Positions 57,251 to 64,000 of a stretch of 64,000 nt of DNA are shown here, piece by piece. Every line of letters starts with the position of its first letter. Position 1 is the stretch's first letter. The position numbers and the translations under genes are program-made. The notes beneath the pieces are model-generated. The model was given only the letters and a program-made list of their open reading frames with translations, did not search any database and had not been told where the DNA came from. Source of the stretch: Prevotella sp. (lineage in GTDB: Bacteria > Bacteroidota > Bacteroidia > Bacteroidales > Bacteroidaceae); assembly GCA_022781445.1 (NCBI GenBank), contig JALETQ010000017.1, forward strand, positions 1-64,000. Reading direction: 5' to 3'.

Positions 57251-58249
57251 TCAGTGCATCTTGCCTTTCCGAAACAAATCGAGGATGGATCGAAGGCAGA
57301 AATAAAGTTCTTCCTGGCAGCGGAACAACCACCAATGTCCGCGAAACGGACAATAACCGAACTTGCGACGATGAACAGCGTCGATGCGATTCACTTCGAC
57401 CGTAAGCCACATTTCTTTCAGTTTCCGCAACCCGTAACGGCTGTCGACAGGTGGCAATTTCCTCCGGTTGTGAAAGTAAAACATATAGACACCGACCAGA
57501 TTGAGCCATCGTGCATTCTCATATAAATCGATTAACCGGTCTTCCACCTGCCACTGCAGCATCATTTTCTTCATGTTGAGATTGGCATCAAGGTAATCGA
57601 AACGCCGGACGGTAGCCTTATGGGTAACCGATTCGCCATGCTGACGATAATAATATATGCCCCGACACACCCTGACTTCGGCAGAATGGAGGAAGTGTGT
57701 GCGAGTGGTGTTGTCATCGCTGTAGGCATGCGACGTTTCGTCGTAAGGAAACCGGCGATGGATGTCGGTGCGGATCATATACAGTCCGTGAATGTTCCAT
57801 GTGAGACTGCGCTCAAAGGCCTCGGTACCCGAAAGACTATCGAAAACCGGCAGCGGGTAGGATTCTTTCCGATCGTCGTAACACATCATTAAATCGAATA
57901 ACACACTGTCGGTCGCCGGATGTTGCTCGAACACTTCAAGAGCCCGCTGCAAAGCATCGTCGGAAAAGGTGTCATCACTATCGAGCATACAGACAAATTC
58001 GCCTGTCGCCAATTTGAGCGCGGCATTCCGGGCCTTGGCTTGTCCGCCGTTACAGGACATGGCCATCACACGGATACGTCCGTCCTTTCGGGCATAGCTC
58101 TCCAAGATATCGCGAGAGTCGTCGGTCGACGCGTCGTCCACACAGATGGCTTCCCAGTCGCGATGTGTCTGGCGCAACAACGAGTTGAGGCATGATGCCA
58201 AATACTTGCGGGCATTATAGACTGCCACCAGAACGGTAACCTTAGCCAT
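57251..58249 (-). CDS. family 2 glycosyltransferase
   Basis: A 332-residue GT-A glycosyltransferase for a cell-surface polysaccharide. The N-terminal domain has VLVAVYNARKYL, AICVDDASTDDS (about 34-45) and the metal-binding DSDD (90-93) after GEFVCML. The C-terminal 130 residues are helical with aromatic patches and no membrane span. The gene overlaps the end of the flippase gene by 8 bases, so the two are translated together. Sugar and acceptor are unknown. Confidence 0.88.
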   Translation of the reverse strand: MAKVTVLVAVYNARKYLASCLNSLLRQTHRDWEAICVDDASTDDSRDILESYARKDGRIRVMAMSCNGGQAKARNAALKLATGEFVCMLDSDDTFSDDALQRALEVFEQHPATDSVLFDLMMCYDDRKESYPLPVFDSLSGTEAFERSLTWNIHGLYMIRTDIHRRFPYDETSHAYSDDNTTRTHFLHSAEVRVCRGIYYYRQHGESVTHKATVRRFDYLDANLNMKKMMLQWQVEDRLIDLYENARWLNLVGVYMFYFHNRRKLPPVDSRYGLRKLKEMWLTVEVNRIDAVHRRKFGYCPFRGHWWLFRCQEELYFCLRSILDLFRKGKMH

Positions 58250-59738
58250 GACTCAACTTCTGCTTTATTTTCATCATCAACGACGACCACAACGAGGTTT
58301 TGCGACGCAGGATGGTCAATGAGATCCATCCGCTCAGCACAAACAGCAAAGCTCCCGTCAACCAGTATGCCCACCGGTTTTCGATGAACGTGGCTGCATA
58401 AGCCAACAGTCCCACCGGCAGATGATAAAGACAGTAGCGTTTGACATGGTTAGAGATGACATAGCCATACTTGCGAACGGCATAGACATAAATCAGGATC
58501 CAGTCGAAAACGCCTGCACCCAGCAGCGCGATACCGCATCCGGTAAGCCCCCATTGCAGATACCCCACCACGATGAAGCCCACAAGCACGATGTCGTAAA
58601 CGGCTTCGAGAAACAGATATGACTTGGAATCGCCCTTCGCCAACGGAATGTATGCCATCGGAAGTTTGACCGCCCGCAGATACATGGCCAGCACCGATAC
58701 CTGCACCATCCCCATCACGGGGGTGAACTTTCCCGAATAGAGCAACGGCACCAACACGGGCATGCCGACGGTGAATGCCACCAACAGCGGCGAAACCAGC
58801 AGCAACGACACCTCGATCTGACGGTTGATGGTGAGATTGGCTTCATCACGCTGATCATTGACAGCCGACAGACGAGGGAAATAGTCGGTTTCCATCGCCG
58901 AGAACACCATGCCGGCGTAGGTCATCGTCATCATATAGCCGGCACTGTAAAGACCGACAATCTCGAGCGAAGCATAATAGTTGAGGAACGAACGTATGAG
59001 AAATTCGGCACCGCTGCCCAAGATACCTGCCAATACAAAGGCAATGCCCAGTCTTACCATACCCAATCCGTCGGACATGGATTGCTTGTCGAAGGCAAAG
59101 TGCAGCGGGAAAAGTTTGATTGAATAGCGGATGGTGAGCAGCATCTGTATGCCCGCACCGACCACCAGCGAGGGTACAATGCCTTTCTCACCAAGGAAAT
59201 AATACAAGGGAACGGATATCAACAACGCCGCCAACACGTTATAAACAGAGATGACCGCCAAACCTTTCAGGCGGCGAGTGGCTTTGAGGATGGCCGCCTC
59301 TCCGCCGGTGATCGCCAGCAGCGCAACGATGGGCGAAAGGAAAACGAAGTGGAGCGTGTGATCGCCCCAATCGAAAGTGATATCATTGAGCAGCGGACTC
59401 AAAGCCATGCAGAGGAACATACCGACCAAAGCGGTCAGCAAACTCCATGTTCGCACCATCGTTACAATGGCATCCATTTGCTGTTCGTTGTCTTCGTCGT
59501 AGGCTTCGGAAAGGTTGCGCACGGCACTCATGGAGATGCCGAGATTGGTAGCATTGGACATGAAGGTGATGGTGGAATTGAAAAGCGAAATCAAACCCAT
59601 TCCCGCAGGGCCGAGAATGGTGGCAACAAACTTGTTGCGCAACACGCCGATGAGGATGTTCAGACCTTGCACCCCGCCAAAAAGTCCGGCATATTTCACG
59701 ATATGCGAATAGCCTTGTATCTCTTCTTCGTTTTTCAT
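58242..59738 (-). CDS. polysaccharide flippase (O-antigen translocase, Wzx-like)
   Basis: A 498-residue membrane protein with about 12-14 hydrophobic spans, of the MATE/MVF-like oligosaccharide flippase family. The start (YAGLFGGVQGLNILIGVLRNKFVATILGPAGMGLISLFNS) and late SGKFTPVMGMVQVSVLAMYLRAVKLPMAYIPLAKG are typical of O-antigen translocases. It would flip undecaprenyl-linked units across the inner membrane. It is paired with the overlapping glycosyltransferase, but a full polysaccharide cluster is not in the window. Confidence 0.88.
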   Translation of the reverse strand: MKNEEEIQGYSHIVKYAGLFGGVQGLNILIGVLRNKFVATILGPAGMGLISLFNSTITFMSNATNLGISMSAVRNLSEAYDEDNEQQMDAIVTMVRTWSLLTALVGMFLCMALSPLLNDITFDWGDHTLHFVFLSPIVALLAITGGEAAILKATRRLKGLAVISVYNVLAALLISVPLYYFLGEKGIVPSLVVGAGIQMLLTIRYSIKLFPLHFAFDKQSMSDGLGMVRLGIAFVLAGILGSGAEFLIRSFLNYYASLEIVGLYSAGYMMTMTYAGMVFSAMETDYFPRLSAVNDQRDEANLTINRQIEVSLLLVSPLLVAFTVGMPVLVPLLYSGKFTPVMGMVQVSVLAMYLRAVKLPMAYIPLAKGDSKSYLFLEAVYDIVLVGFIVVGYLQWGLTGCGIALLGAGVFDWILIYVYAVRKYGYVISNHVKRYCLYHLPVGLLAYAATFIENRWAYWLTGALLFVLSGWISLTILRRKTSLWSSLMMKIKQKLSHG

Positions 59739-59813
59739 TCAATCATTCTAACGACGGTGCGCAAATTTTATTGTAAATCGGTTTCTTTTCATCTTTGATT
59801 TCTCGACACCATT

Positions 59814-59855
59814 ATTGACATGTAACCCTCGACTATTGATATGTAGCCCTCGACA
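59814..59855. repeat. two 21-bp direct repeats
   Basis: ATTGACATGTAACCCTCGAC (from 59814) and ATTGATATGTAGCCCTCGAC (from 59835) are tandem at a 21-bp spacing; a looser TTGATTTCTCGAC precedes at 59795. It sits between the DUF721 gene end and the flippase start. Confidence 0.7.
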
Positions 59856-59913
59856 TCATGACTCGGACAGAACCTGCCGGTCGCAAAGCCAAAGTTTCTT
59901 CCGCAATTTTGAT

Positions 59914-60207
59914 TTATCCCACAATTTTAATGTCATAAACGACTTTGTGTCCCACTTCATCGACAAGTTTCTGCAATATTTCTTGTCGCATCATGGACAA
60001 TTCGCTGCGCAATGCCGGACTGGATATGCCGACAAACAAAGTCTGATTCCGTATGTATTTATGGGTTGTATGGCGTGCCACGACTTCACCGCACACCTTT
60101 TCCCACGCATCTATGGTGCGTCTCTGATACAGCGGCATCTCCAAGCCTTTCTCCCTGAGGTGCCGGTTGACGATTTCTGCCACGGGCAGAACCTTTCTTC
60201 GAAACAT
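59914..60207 (-). CDS. DUF721 protein (DciA-like)
   Basis: A 97-residue protein of DUF721, which includes DciA, a partner of the replicative helicase in bacteria that lack DnaC. Visible family features are AWEKVCGEVVARHTTHKYIRNQTLFVGISSPALRSELS. Its position 27 bases after recF, in one transcript, is usual for Bacteroidota and fits a replication role. Confidence 0.88.
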   Translation of the reverse strand: MFRRKVLPVAEIVNRHLREKGLEMPLYQRRTIDAWEKVCGEVVARHTTHKYIRNQTLFVGISSPALRSELSMMRQEILQKLVDEVGHKVVYDIKIVG

Positions 60208-60234
60208 ACGATATATTTTGTCTGTCGGTATGGT

Positions 60235-61341
60235 CTATGATATACGCAATGCAAACTCTCCGTCTTTCACCTCAAACAGACGATGTTCAAAATGACCACT
60301 GCGGAGAATCTTGTCAAGATGATCACGGTTGGTATCGGTAATGAATATCTGTCCGAAACGGTCTTCCGAAACCAACCTGACGATCTGCTCCACCCGATGG
60401 GCATCGAGCTTATCGAAGATGTCGTCGAGCAACAACAACGGTGCTTTGCAATGTCCGAACCGGCTGAGATAGTCATATTGAGCCAGCTTCATCGCCACGA
60501 CAAAGGTTTTGTGTTGTCCCTGACTGCCTTCCTTTTTCATGGGATGCCCGTCAATCAGCATTTCCAAGTCGTCGCGATGAGTTCCGTGCAGCGAGTAACC
60601 CATGATGCGATCCTTGGCTCTTCCGCTTCTGATGACATCCAGCAGGTCGCCCCGCTTGCCATGTGACACATATTGTAGCGACACCGTTTCTTTTTCTTCG
60701 GCTATGCGTTGATACACCGATATGAACATGGGCATGATCGCCTCCACGAACATCTCCCGACTGTGATAAATCTTTTCGCCGGCGGCAGCCATGCGTTCCT
60801 CCAAAATATCCATCAGTGCCGCGTCGGGCTCGGCTTCCTGCTTCAGCATCGCATTGCGTTGCTGCAGGGTTTTGTTGTAGTCATTCAGCGTGTCAAGATA
60901 CACCGCATCGCATTGAGAAATGCACACATCCATCAACCGGCGACGCTCCTCGCTCCCCCCGATGATCAGAGATGTATCGGCAGGAGACACGAAGATGAGG
61001 GGAATGAGTCCGATATGTTGCGAGAGACGTTTGTAAGATTTGTCATTGCGTTTGAAATATTTCTTGCCGCCACGCTTCATGCCGCAATAGATGTGTTCGA
61101 CCGTTTCCTCATCGGCAACATACCTTCCGTCGAGTACAAAGAAATCCTTGTCGTGCGTGATGAGTTGCGTGTCGATGGAATTGTAGGCACTGTGACAAAA
61201 CGACAGATAGTAGACCGCATCCAGAAAGTTGGTCTTTCCCTCCCCATTGTCACCTATAAAACAATTCAACTTGGGCGACAGGCTTAAATCGGCAGACAGA
61301 ATGTTCTTATAGTTGATGATGGAAATGTTTTGCAGGTACAT
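60235..61341 (-). CDS. recF: DNA replication and repair protein RecF
   Basis: A 368-residue SMC-like ATPase that loads RecA at single-strand gaps. Walker A is GDNGEGKT (30-37). The ABC signature region is KKEGSQGQHKTFVVAMKLAQYDYL, and Walker B is PLLLLDDIFDKLD. The start MYLQNISIINYKN is standard. It is the first gene of a pair with DUF721 and has a full-consensus promoter 77 bases upstream. Confidence 0.97.
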   Translation of the reverse strand: MYLQNISIINYKNILSADLSLSPKLNCFIGDNGEGKTNFLDAVYYLSFCHSAYNSIDTQLITHDKDFFVLDGRYVADEETVEHIYCGMKRGGKKYFKRNDKSYKRLSQHIGLIPLIFVSPADTSLIIGGSEERRRLMDVCISQCDAVYLDTLNDYNKTLQQRNAMLKQEAEPDAALMDILEERMAAAGEKIYHSREMFVEAIMPMFISVYQRIAEEKETVSLQYVSHGKRGDLLDVIRSGRAKDRIMGYSLHGTHRDDLEMLIDGHPMKKEGSQGQHKTFVVAMKLAQYDYLSRFGHCKAPLLLLDDIFDKLDAHRVEQIVRLVSEDRFGQIFITDTNRDHLDKILRSGHFEHRLFEVKDGEFALRIS

Positions 61342-61417
61342 CTTTAAATCATTGGATATTGTGTATACGAAAGGGCTTCCGACACTTCATGCCCTTCCTT
61401 CATGACGGTTCGCATTG

Positions 61418-61448
61418 CAAAGTTAGAGCTTTGAAACGCAAAAACAAA
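61418..61448 (-). promoter_or_regulatory. promoter of recF
   Basis: TTTG (61445-61448) and TAACTTTG (61418-61425) on the minus strand, 19 bases apart. Confidence 0.75.
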
Positions 61449-61464
61449 AAAAGTAAGGATTATA

Positions 61465-61496
61465 TTTCAATATGTGGGATAAAATAAGTAATTTTG
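61465..61496 (+). promoter_or_regulatory. promoter of the TPR-ribH pair
   Basis: TTTC (61465-61468) and TAATTTTG (61489-61496), 20 bases apart, 40 bases before the ATG. It lies back to back with the recF promoter. Confidence 0.6.
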
Positions 61497-61536
61497 CCTC
61501 GATTTTAACTTTAGAAATTCAATTAAACTATTCAAT

Positions 61537-62238
61537 ATGACAAAATCACATGCTAAAGCAGGAGTTTCCGAAGTAGAGGAAACCCTGAACAAGTCGGAGG
61601 CGTTTATTCAAAAGAACAAAAAGGCACTCATCGGAGCTTTTATCGGCCTCCTGGTTATTATTGCAGGTTTTATCTTGTTCAACAACATGCAGGACAGTCG
61701 CTCCAAAGAAGCGGCCACAGCACTTGCCAATGCACAGGAACTCATCAGCCGGCAACAATTTGAGCAGGCACTTAAAGGCAACGGGCCTGCATCGCCGGGA
61801 CTTCTGCAAATCGTCAGTGATTATGGAGGAACCAAATCGGGCAACCTCGCCAAATACTATTCGGGCATCTGTTATGCCAAAATGAACAAATGGCAGGAGG
61901 CCGTTCAATACCTCGAAGATTTCAAACCGCAAGACGACTTGCTGGTAAGTCCCTTGAGTCAGGTAGCTCTCGGAGACGCCTACGCCAACATCAAGCAATA
62001 CGACAAGGCCGTTGAAGCATTCAGGAAGGCCGCAAGCCTTGCCGACAAAGCTGCCGAAGGAGGTCTTAACATGAGCGTTTCGCCGTTGGCGTTGAAAAAG
62101 GCAGGCATCATCCTCAACGAACAAGGAAAGAAAGAAGATGCCCAAAAGACTTTTGAAGAAATCAAGACCAAGTATGTGAACGCCACTCTGACGACTTCGG
62201 GAGAAATTGACAAATATATCGAATTTGTAAAGAAATAA
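61537..62238 (+). CDS. TPR membrane protein (YfgM-like)
   Basis: A 233-residue protein with a short cytosolic N-terminus, one membrane span ([19 protein letters not shown], about 30-48) and three to four TPR motifs after it ([70 protein letters not shown]). The layout resembles YfgM, a chaperone-like partner of the Sec translocon, with TPRs in the periplasm. Its stop TAA shares one base with the ribH ATG, so translation is coupled, although the two functions are unrelated. Confidence 0.8.
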   Translation: MTKSHAKAGVSEVEETLNKSEAFIQKNKKALIGAFIGLLVIIAGFILFNNMQDSRSKEAATALANAQELISRQQFEQALKGNGPASPGLLQIVSDYGGTKSGNLAKYYSGICYAKMNKWQEAVQYLEDFKPQDDLLVSPLSQVALGDAYANIKQYDKAVEAFRKAASLADKAAEGGLNMSVSPLALKKAGIILNEQGKKEDAQKTFEEIKTKYVNATLTTSGEIDKYIEFVKK

Positions 62239-62714
62239 TGGCGACTTCACTACACAACCTGTCCGAATACGACCTCGAATCGGTTCCCGATGCCAGTAAT
62301 ATGTGCTTTGGCGTCGTCGTTTCGGAATGGAATCCCGACGTGACCGGTGCATTGCTCGACGGCACCGTACAGACCTTGCAAAAGCATGGTGCCCTGCCTG
62401 AGAACATCCATGTCAAGACCGTTCCGGGAAGTTTTGAGCTTGTCTACGGCGCTCACCGCATGACACTCAACGGCGGCTACGATGCCATCATCATCCTGGG
62501 ATGTGTCATCAAAGGCGAAACGCCCCACTTCGACTACATCTGTCAAGGGGTGACCTACGGCATAGCACGTCTCAACGCCACTTCCGAAATTCCGATTATC
62601 TACGGACTTCTCACCACCAACAACCTGCAGCAGGCCATCGACCGCAGCGGAGGCAAGTTGGGAAACAAAGGTGACGAATGTGCCATCGATGCCATCAAGA
62701 TGGCAAAATTCTGA
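62238..62714 (+). CDS. ribH: 6,7-dimethyl-8-ribityllumazine synthase
   Basis: Makes lumazine from the ribityl-aminouracil and a four-carbon phosphate, the step before riboflavin. The 158-residue protein has the substrate segments [34 protein letters not shown] (with the catalytic His) and [16 protein letters not shown]. No FMN riboswitch was found upstream; the gene depends on the TPR promoter. It is followed by a terminator. Confidence 0.97.
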   Translation: MATSLHNLSEYDLESVPDASNMCFGVVVSEWNPDVTGALLDGTVQTLQKHGALPENIHVKTVPGSFELVYGAHRMTLNGGYDAIIILGCVIKGETPHFDYICQGVTYGIARLNATSEIPIIYGLLTTNNLQQAIDRSGGKLGNKGDECAIDAIKMAKF

Positions 62715-62830
62715 TCCGTATCTTCACCCCCTCATGCCACAACACGTGAAACACGGACGGGGCAGACACCTCCGACGGCAATGAAAATCATTACCGTCAG
62801 CTGGAAGTTTTTTTTCATTCACACAAATTA

Positions 62831-62866
62831 GGCTGAAACCATCACGTAGGTTTTCAGCCTTTTTTG
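62831..62866 (+). terminator. terminator after ribH
   Basis: GGCTGAAA (62831-62838) pairs with TTTCAGCC (62852-62859), extended by CC/GG across a bulge, followed by TTTTTT. It is 116 bases past the ribH stop. The rest of 62715-63055 has only the TetR operator. Confidence 0.8.
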
Positions 62867-62991
62867 ATTACCTGTGTCATTCGCCCAAGACAATGTAACC
62901 GTGAACAAAGATTCGCATTATAAGTAAGTGTACAAAATTGACTTTTTGGAGAAAAATCCTCGGAAAAATTTGGTAGATTGAAATAATTTGC

Positions 62992-63049
62992 ATAATATTG
63001 CGCTTAGTAAAACAGAACGTTTATTCCGTCTTACTAAGCGCAATATTAT
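62992..63049. promoter_or_regulatory. perfect 19-bp inverted repeat, likely TetR operator
   Basis: Left arm ATAATATTGCGCTTAGTAA (62992-63010) and right arm TTACTAAGCGCAATATTAT (63031-63049) are exact reverse complements around a 20-base spacer. The right arm ends 6 bases before the TetR ATG. A site this symmetric and close suggests self-repression by the regulator, but a long RNA hairpin in the leader is also possible. Confidence 0.8.
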
Positions 63050-63055
63050 AAATTT

Positions 63056-63679
63056 ATGGAAAATCAAACAGATAAAGAAAGTATAAGCAAAAGGGACATT
63101 ATCCTTAATGAATCGTTCAGATTATTTCTGAAAAAAGGCTATGCGGCCGTATCTTTCTCTGACTTGGTCGAAGCAACCAACGTTTCTCGTGGGAATATGT
63201 TTCATCACTTCAAGAATAAAGAAGATATTTTCCATCATGCTGTTGACAGGTTTGTATTTCAATTCTTGACCAATGATACTCCTGAGTTTCTTGCGTTTAC
63301 AAGTTCAACACCATTAAAGGACTTCATCGACAATCGTGTGGAAAACATCGGTCGCCGTATGAAATCATTTTTTATGATGACAAAAGGTACCGTCACCCCT
63401 GCCAATTTCATGTCATTTATCCTGTATCTGAAAGACAACTACCCGGATTGGAAAGAAAAGTTTCAAGAATATGAGAAAAGAAAGAACCTTGAATGGAAAA
63501 AAGTGATAGAACTTGCCAAACAGAAAGGAGAGATTACCCAAACGGTAGAAACAGAAAAGATTATATTTTCCATTAGATGTATATATCTTGGATTGTCATA
63601 CAGAGGTGCATTGAGCAGCCAACTTCCCATTTCCGAATTGAAAGAGCAGATATACACAATATATAATTTAATAAAGTAA
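63056..63679 (+). CDS. TetR/AcrR family transcriptional regulator
   Basis: A 207-residue repressor. The N-terminal helix-turn-helix is clear (LFLKKGYAAVSFSDLVEATNVSRGNMFHHFKNKEDIF, about 24-59) and the rest is a helical ligand domain with no recognisable ligand class. It starts 6 bases after the 58-bp inverted repeat, which is its probable operator. The gene downstream, a BspA-type surface protein 12 bases away, may be co-transcribed and controlled by it. Confidence 0.9.
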   Translation: MENQTDKESISKRDIILNESFRLFLKKGYAAVSFSDLVEATNVSRGNMFHHFKNKEDIFHHAVDRFVFQFLTNDTPEFLAFTSSTPLKDFIDNRVENIGRRMKSFFMMTKGTVTPANFMSFILYLKDNYPDWKEKFQEYEKRKNLEWKKVIELAKQKGEITQTVETEKIIFSIRCIYLGLSYRGALSSQLPISELKEQIYTIYNLIK

Positions 63680-63691
63680 AATTTTGGAGTG

Positions 63692-64000
63692 ATGACGAGA
63701 AGAATTTTTCTATTGTTCATGTCTTTGTTTCTTGTTTCCATTTTCTATCAAAAGGCGTGGGGACAAGTCGGTTTCTATGATGCAAGGGTGAACGAGTACG
63801 GTCAGCTGGAGCAAGTGTTGGGTGACAAGTGGAACACCATAGATTCATTGGTCGTACATGGACCTATCAATGCCACTGATTTCAAGACAATCGTTCGTTG
63901 TGCGAAAGATGGTTCTATGCGGATTGTCAATTTGCAATATGCACAGGTTGAGAACAATAAAATTCCAGATTACGGTTTTGTTGATGGGGATTTGTACACT
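63692..64000 (+). CDS. BspA-like leucine-rich surface protein, N-terminal part
   Basis: The frame starts at 63692 and is open to the window edge (103 codons, 3' end missing). The signal peptide MTRRIFLLFMSLFLVSIFYQ is followed near residue 23 by WGQVGFYDARVNEYGQLEQ. The next stretch (IDSLVVHGPINATDFKTIVRC) is the standard opening of BspA-type LRR proteins. It lies 12 bases after the TetR gene on the same strand, so a shared transcript is likely. Confidence 0.75.
   Translation, partial: MTRRIFLLFMSLFLVSIFYQKAWGQVGFYDARVNEYGQLEQVLGDKWNTIDSLVVHGPINATDFKTIVRCAKDGSMRIVNLQYAQVENNKIPDYGFVDGDLYT

Noticed and set aside
62150..62240. An FMN riboswitch before ribH
   Set aside because: ribH overlaps the stop of the TPR gene by one base, so there is no leader to hold one.

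Overview
The window looks like chromosome of a Prevotella-type member of the Bacteroidota. Promoters fit the Bacteroidota pattern (-33 TTTG or TTG, -7 TAnnTTTG). Exported proteins carry Bacteroidota lipoprotein signals or C-terminal domains resembling type IX secretion (T9SS) signals. There are DUF5689, DUF6359, choice-of-anchor J, TonB-receptor and BspA-type leucine-rich proteins, and the ATP synthase genes are in the Bacteroidota order with atpD and atpC first. Nearly all genes are complete. The last one runs off the right edge.

Layout. 1-2070: glycosyltransferase and rpsP, divergent. 2860-9281: five-gene unit on the minus strand (M3 peptidase, dCMP-deaminase-like enzyme, S41 protease, 5-formyl-THF cyclo-ligase, FAD oxidoreductase). 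9865-12558: WecA-like transferase and pepT. 12962-15090: agmatine-to-putrescine pair aguA-aguB. 15818-17125: eno. 17408-25300: hflX, DUF4954, M16 protease and class I fumarase in one unit. 26024-39154: secreted nuclease, T9SS-type surface protein, rpmE2, TonB receptor with two OB-fold lipoproteins, endonuclease/exonuclease/phosphatase, UDG-like protein and uridine kinase; I read much of this as a possible nucleic-acid scavenging neighbourhood. 39279-44999: two leucine-rich surface proteins and a divergent TPR/membrane/HTH regulator. 45010-45859: scar of truncated genes. 46144-53471: F-type ATP synthase operon. 54431-61341: pfkA, nhaD, a flippase/glycosyltransferase pair, a DUF721 gene and recF. 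61537-64000: TPR membrane protein with ribH, a TetR regulator behind a large inverted repeat, and the start of a BspA-like protein.

The most unusual signal is in the long intergenic gaps. Five separate arrays have a repeat period of exactly 22 bp, each built on a short palindrome: CAACnnGTTG twice, ATGACGTCAT, CTTATAAG, and a degenerate CAAAAn6TTTTG. The core differs between arrays but the period does not. One array sits inside perfect 54-bp inverted repeats. A second repeat family, REP-like with core AACCCnAATCGGTCAT, is scattered through many of the same gaps and often forms hairpins near gene ends.

All product names come from reading the sequence without database searches. I saw no rRNA, tRNA, CRISPR array or complete insertion sequence.
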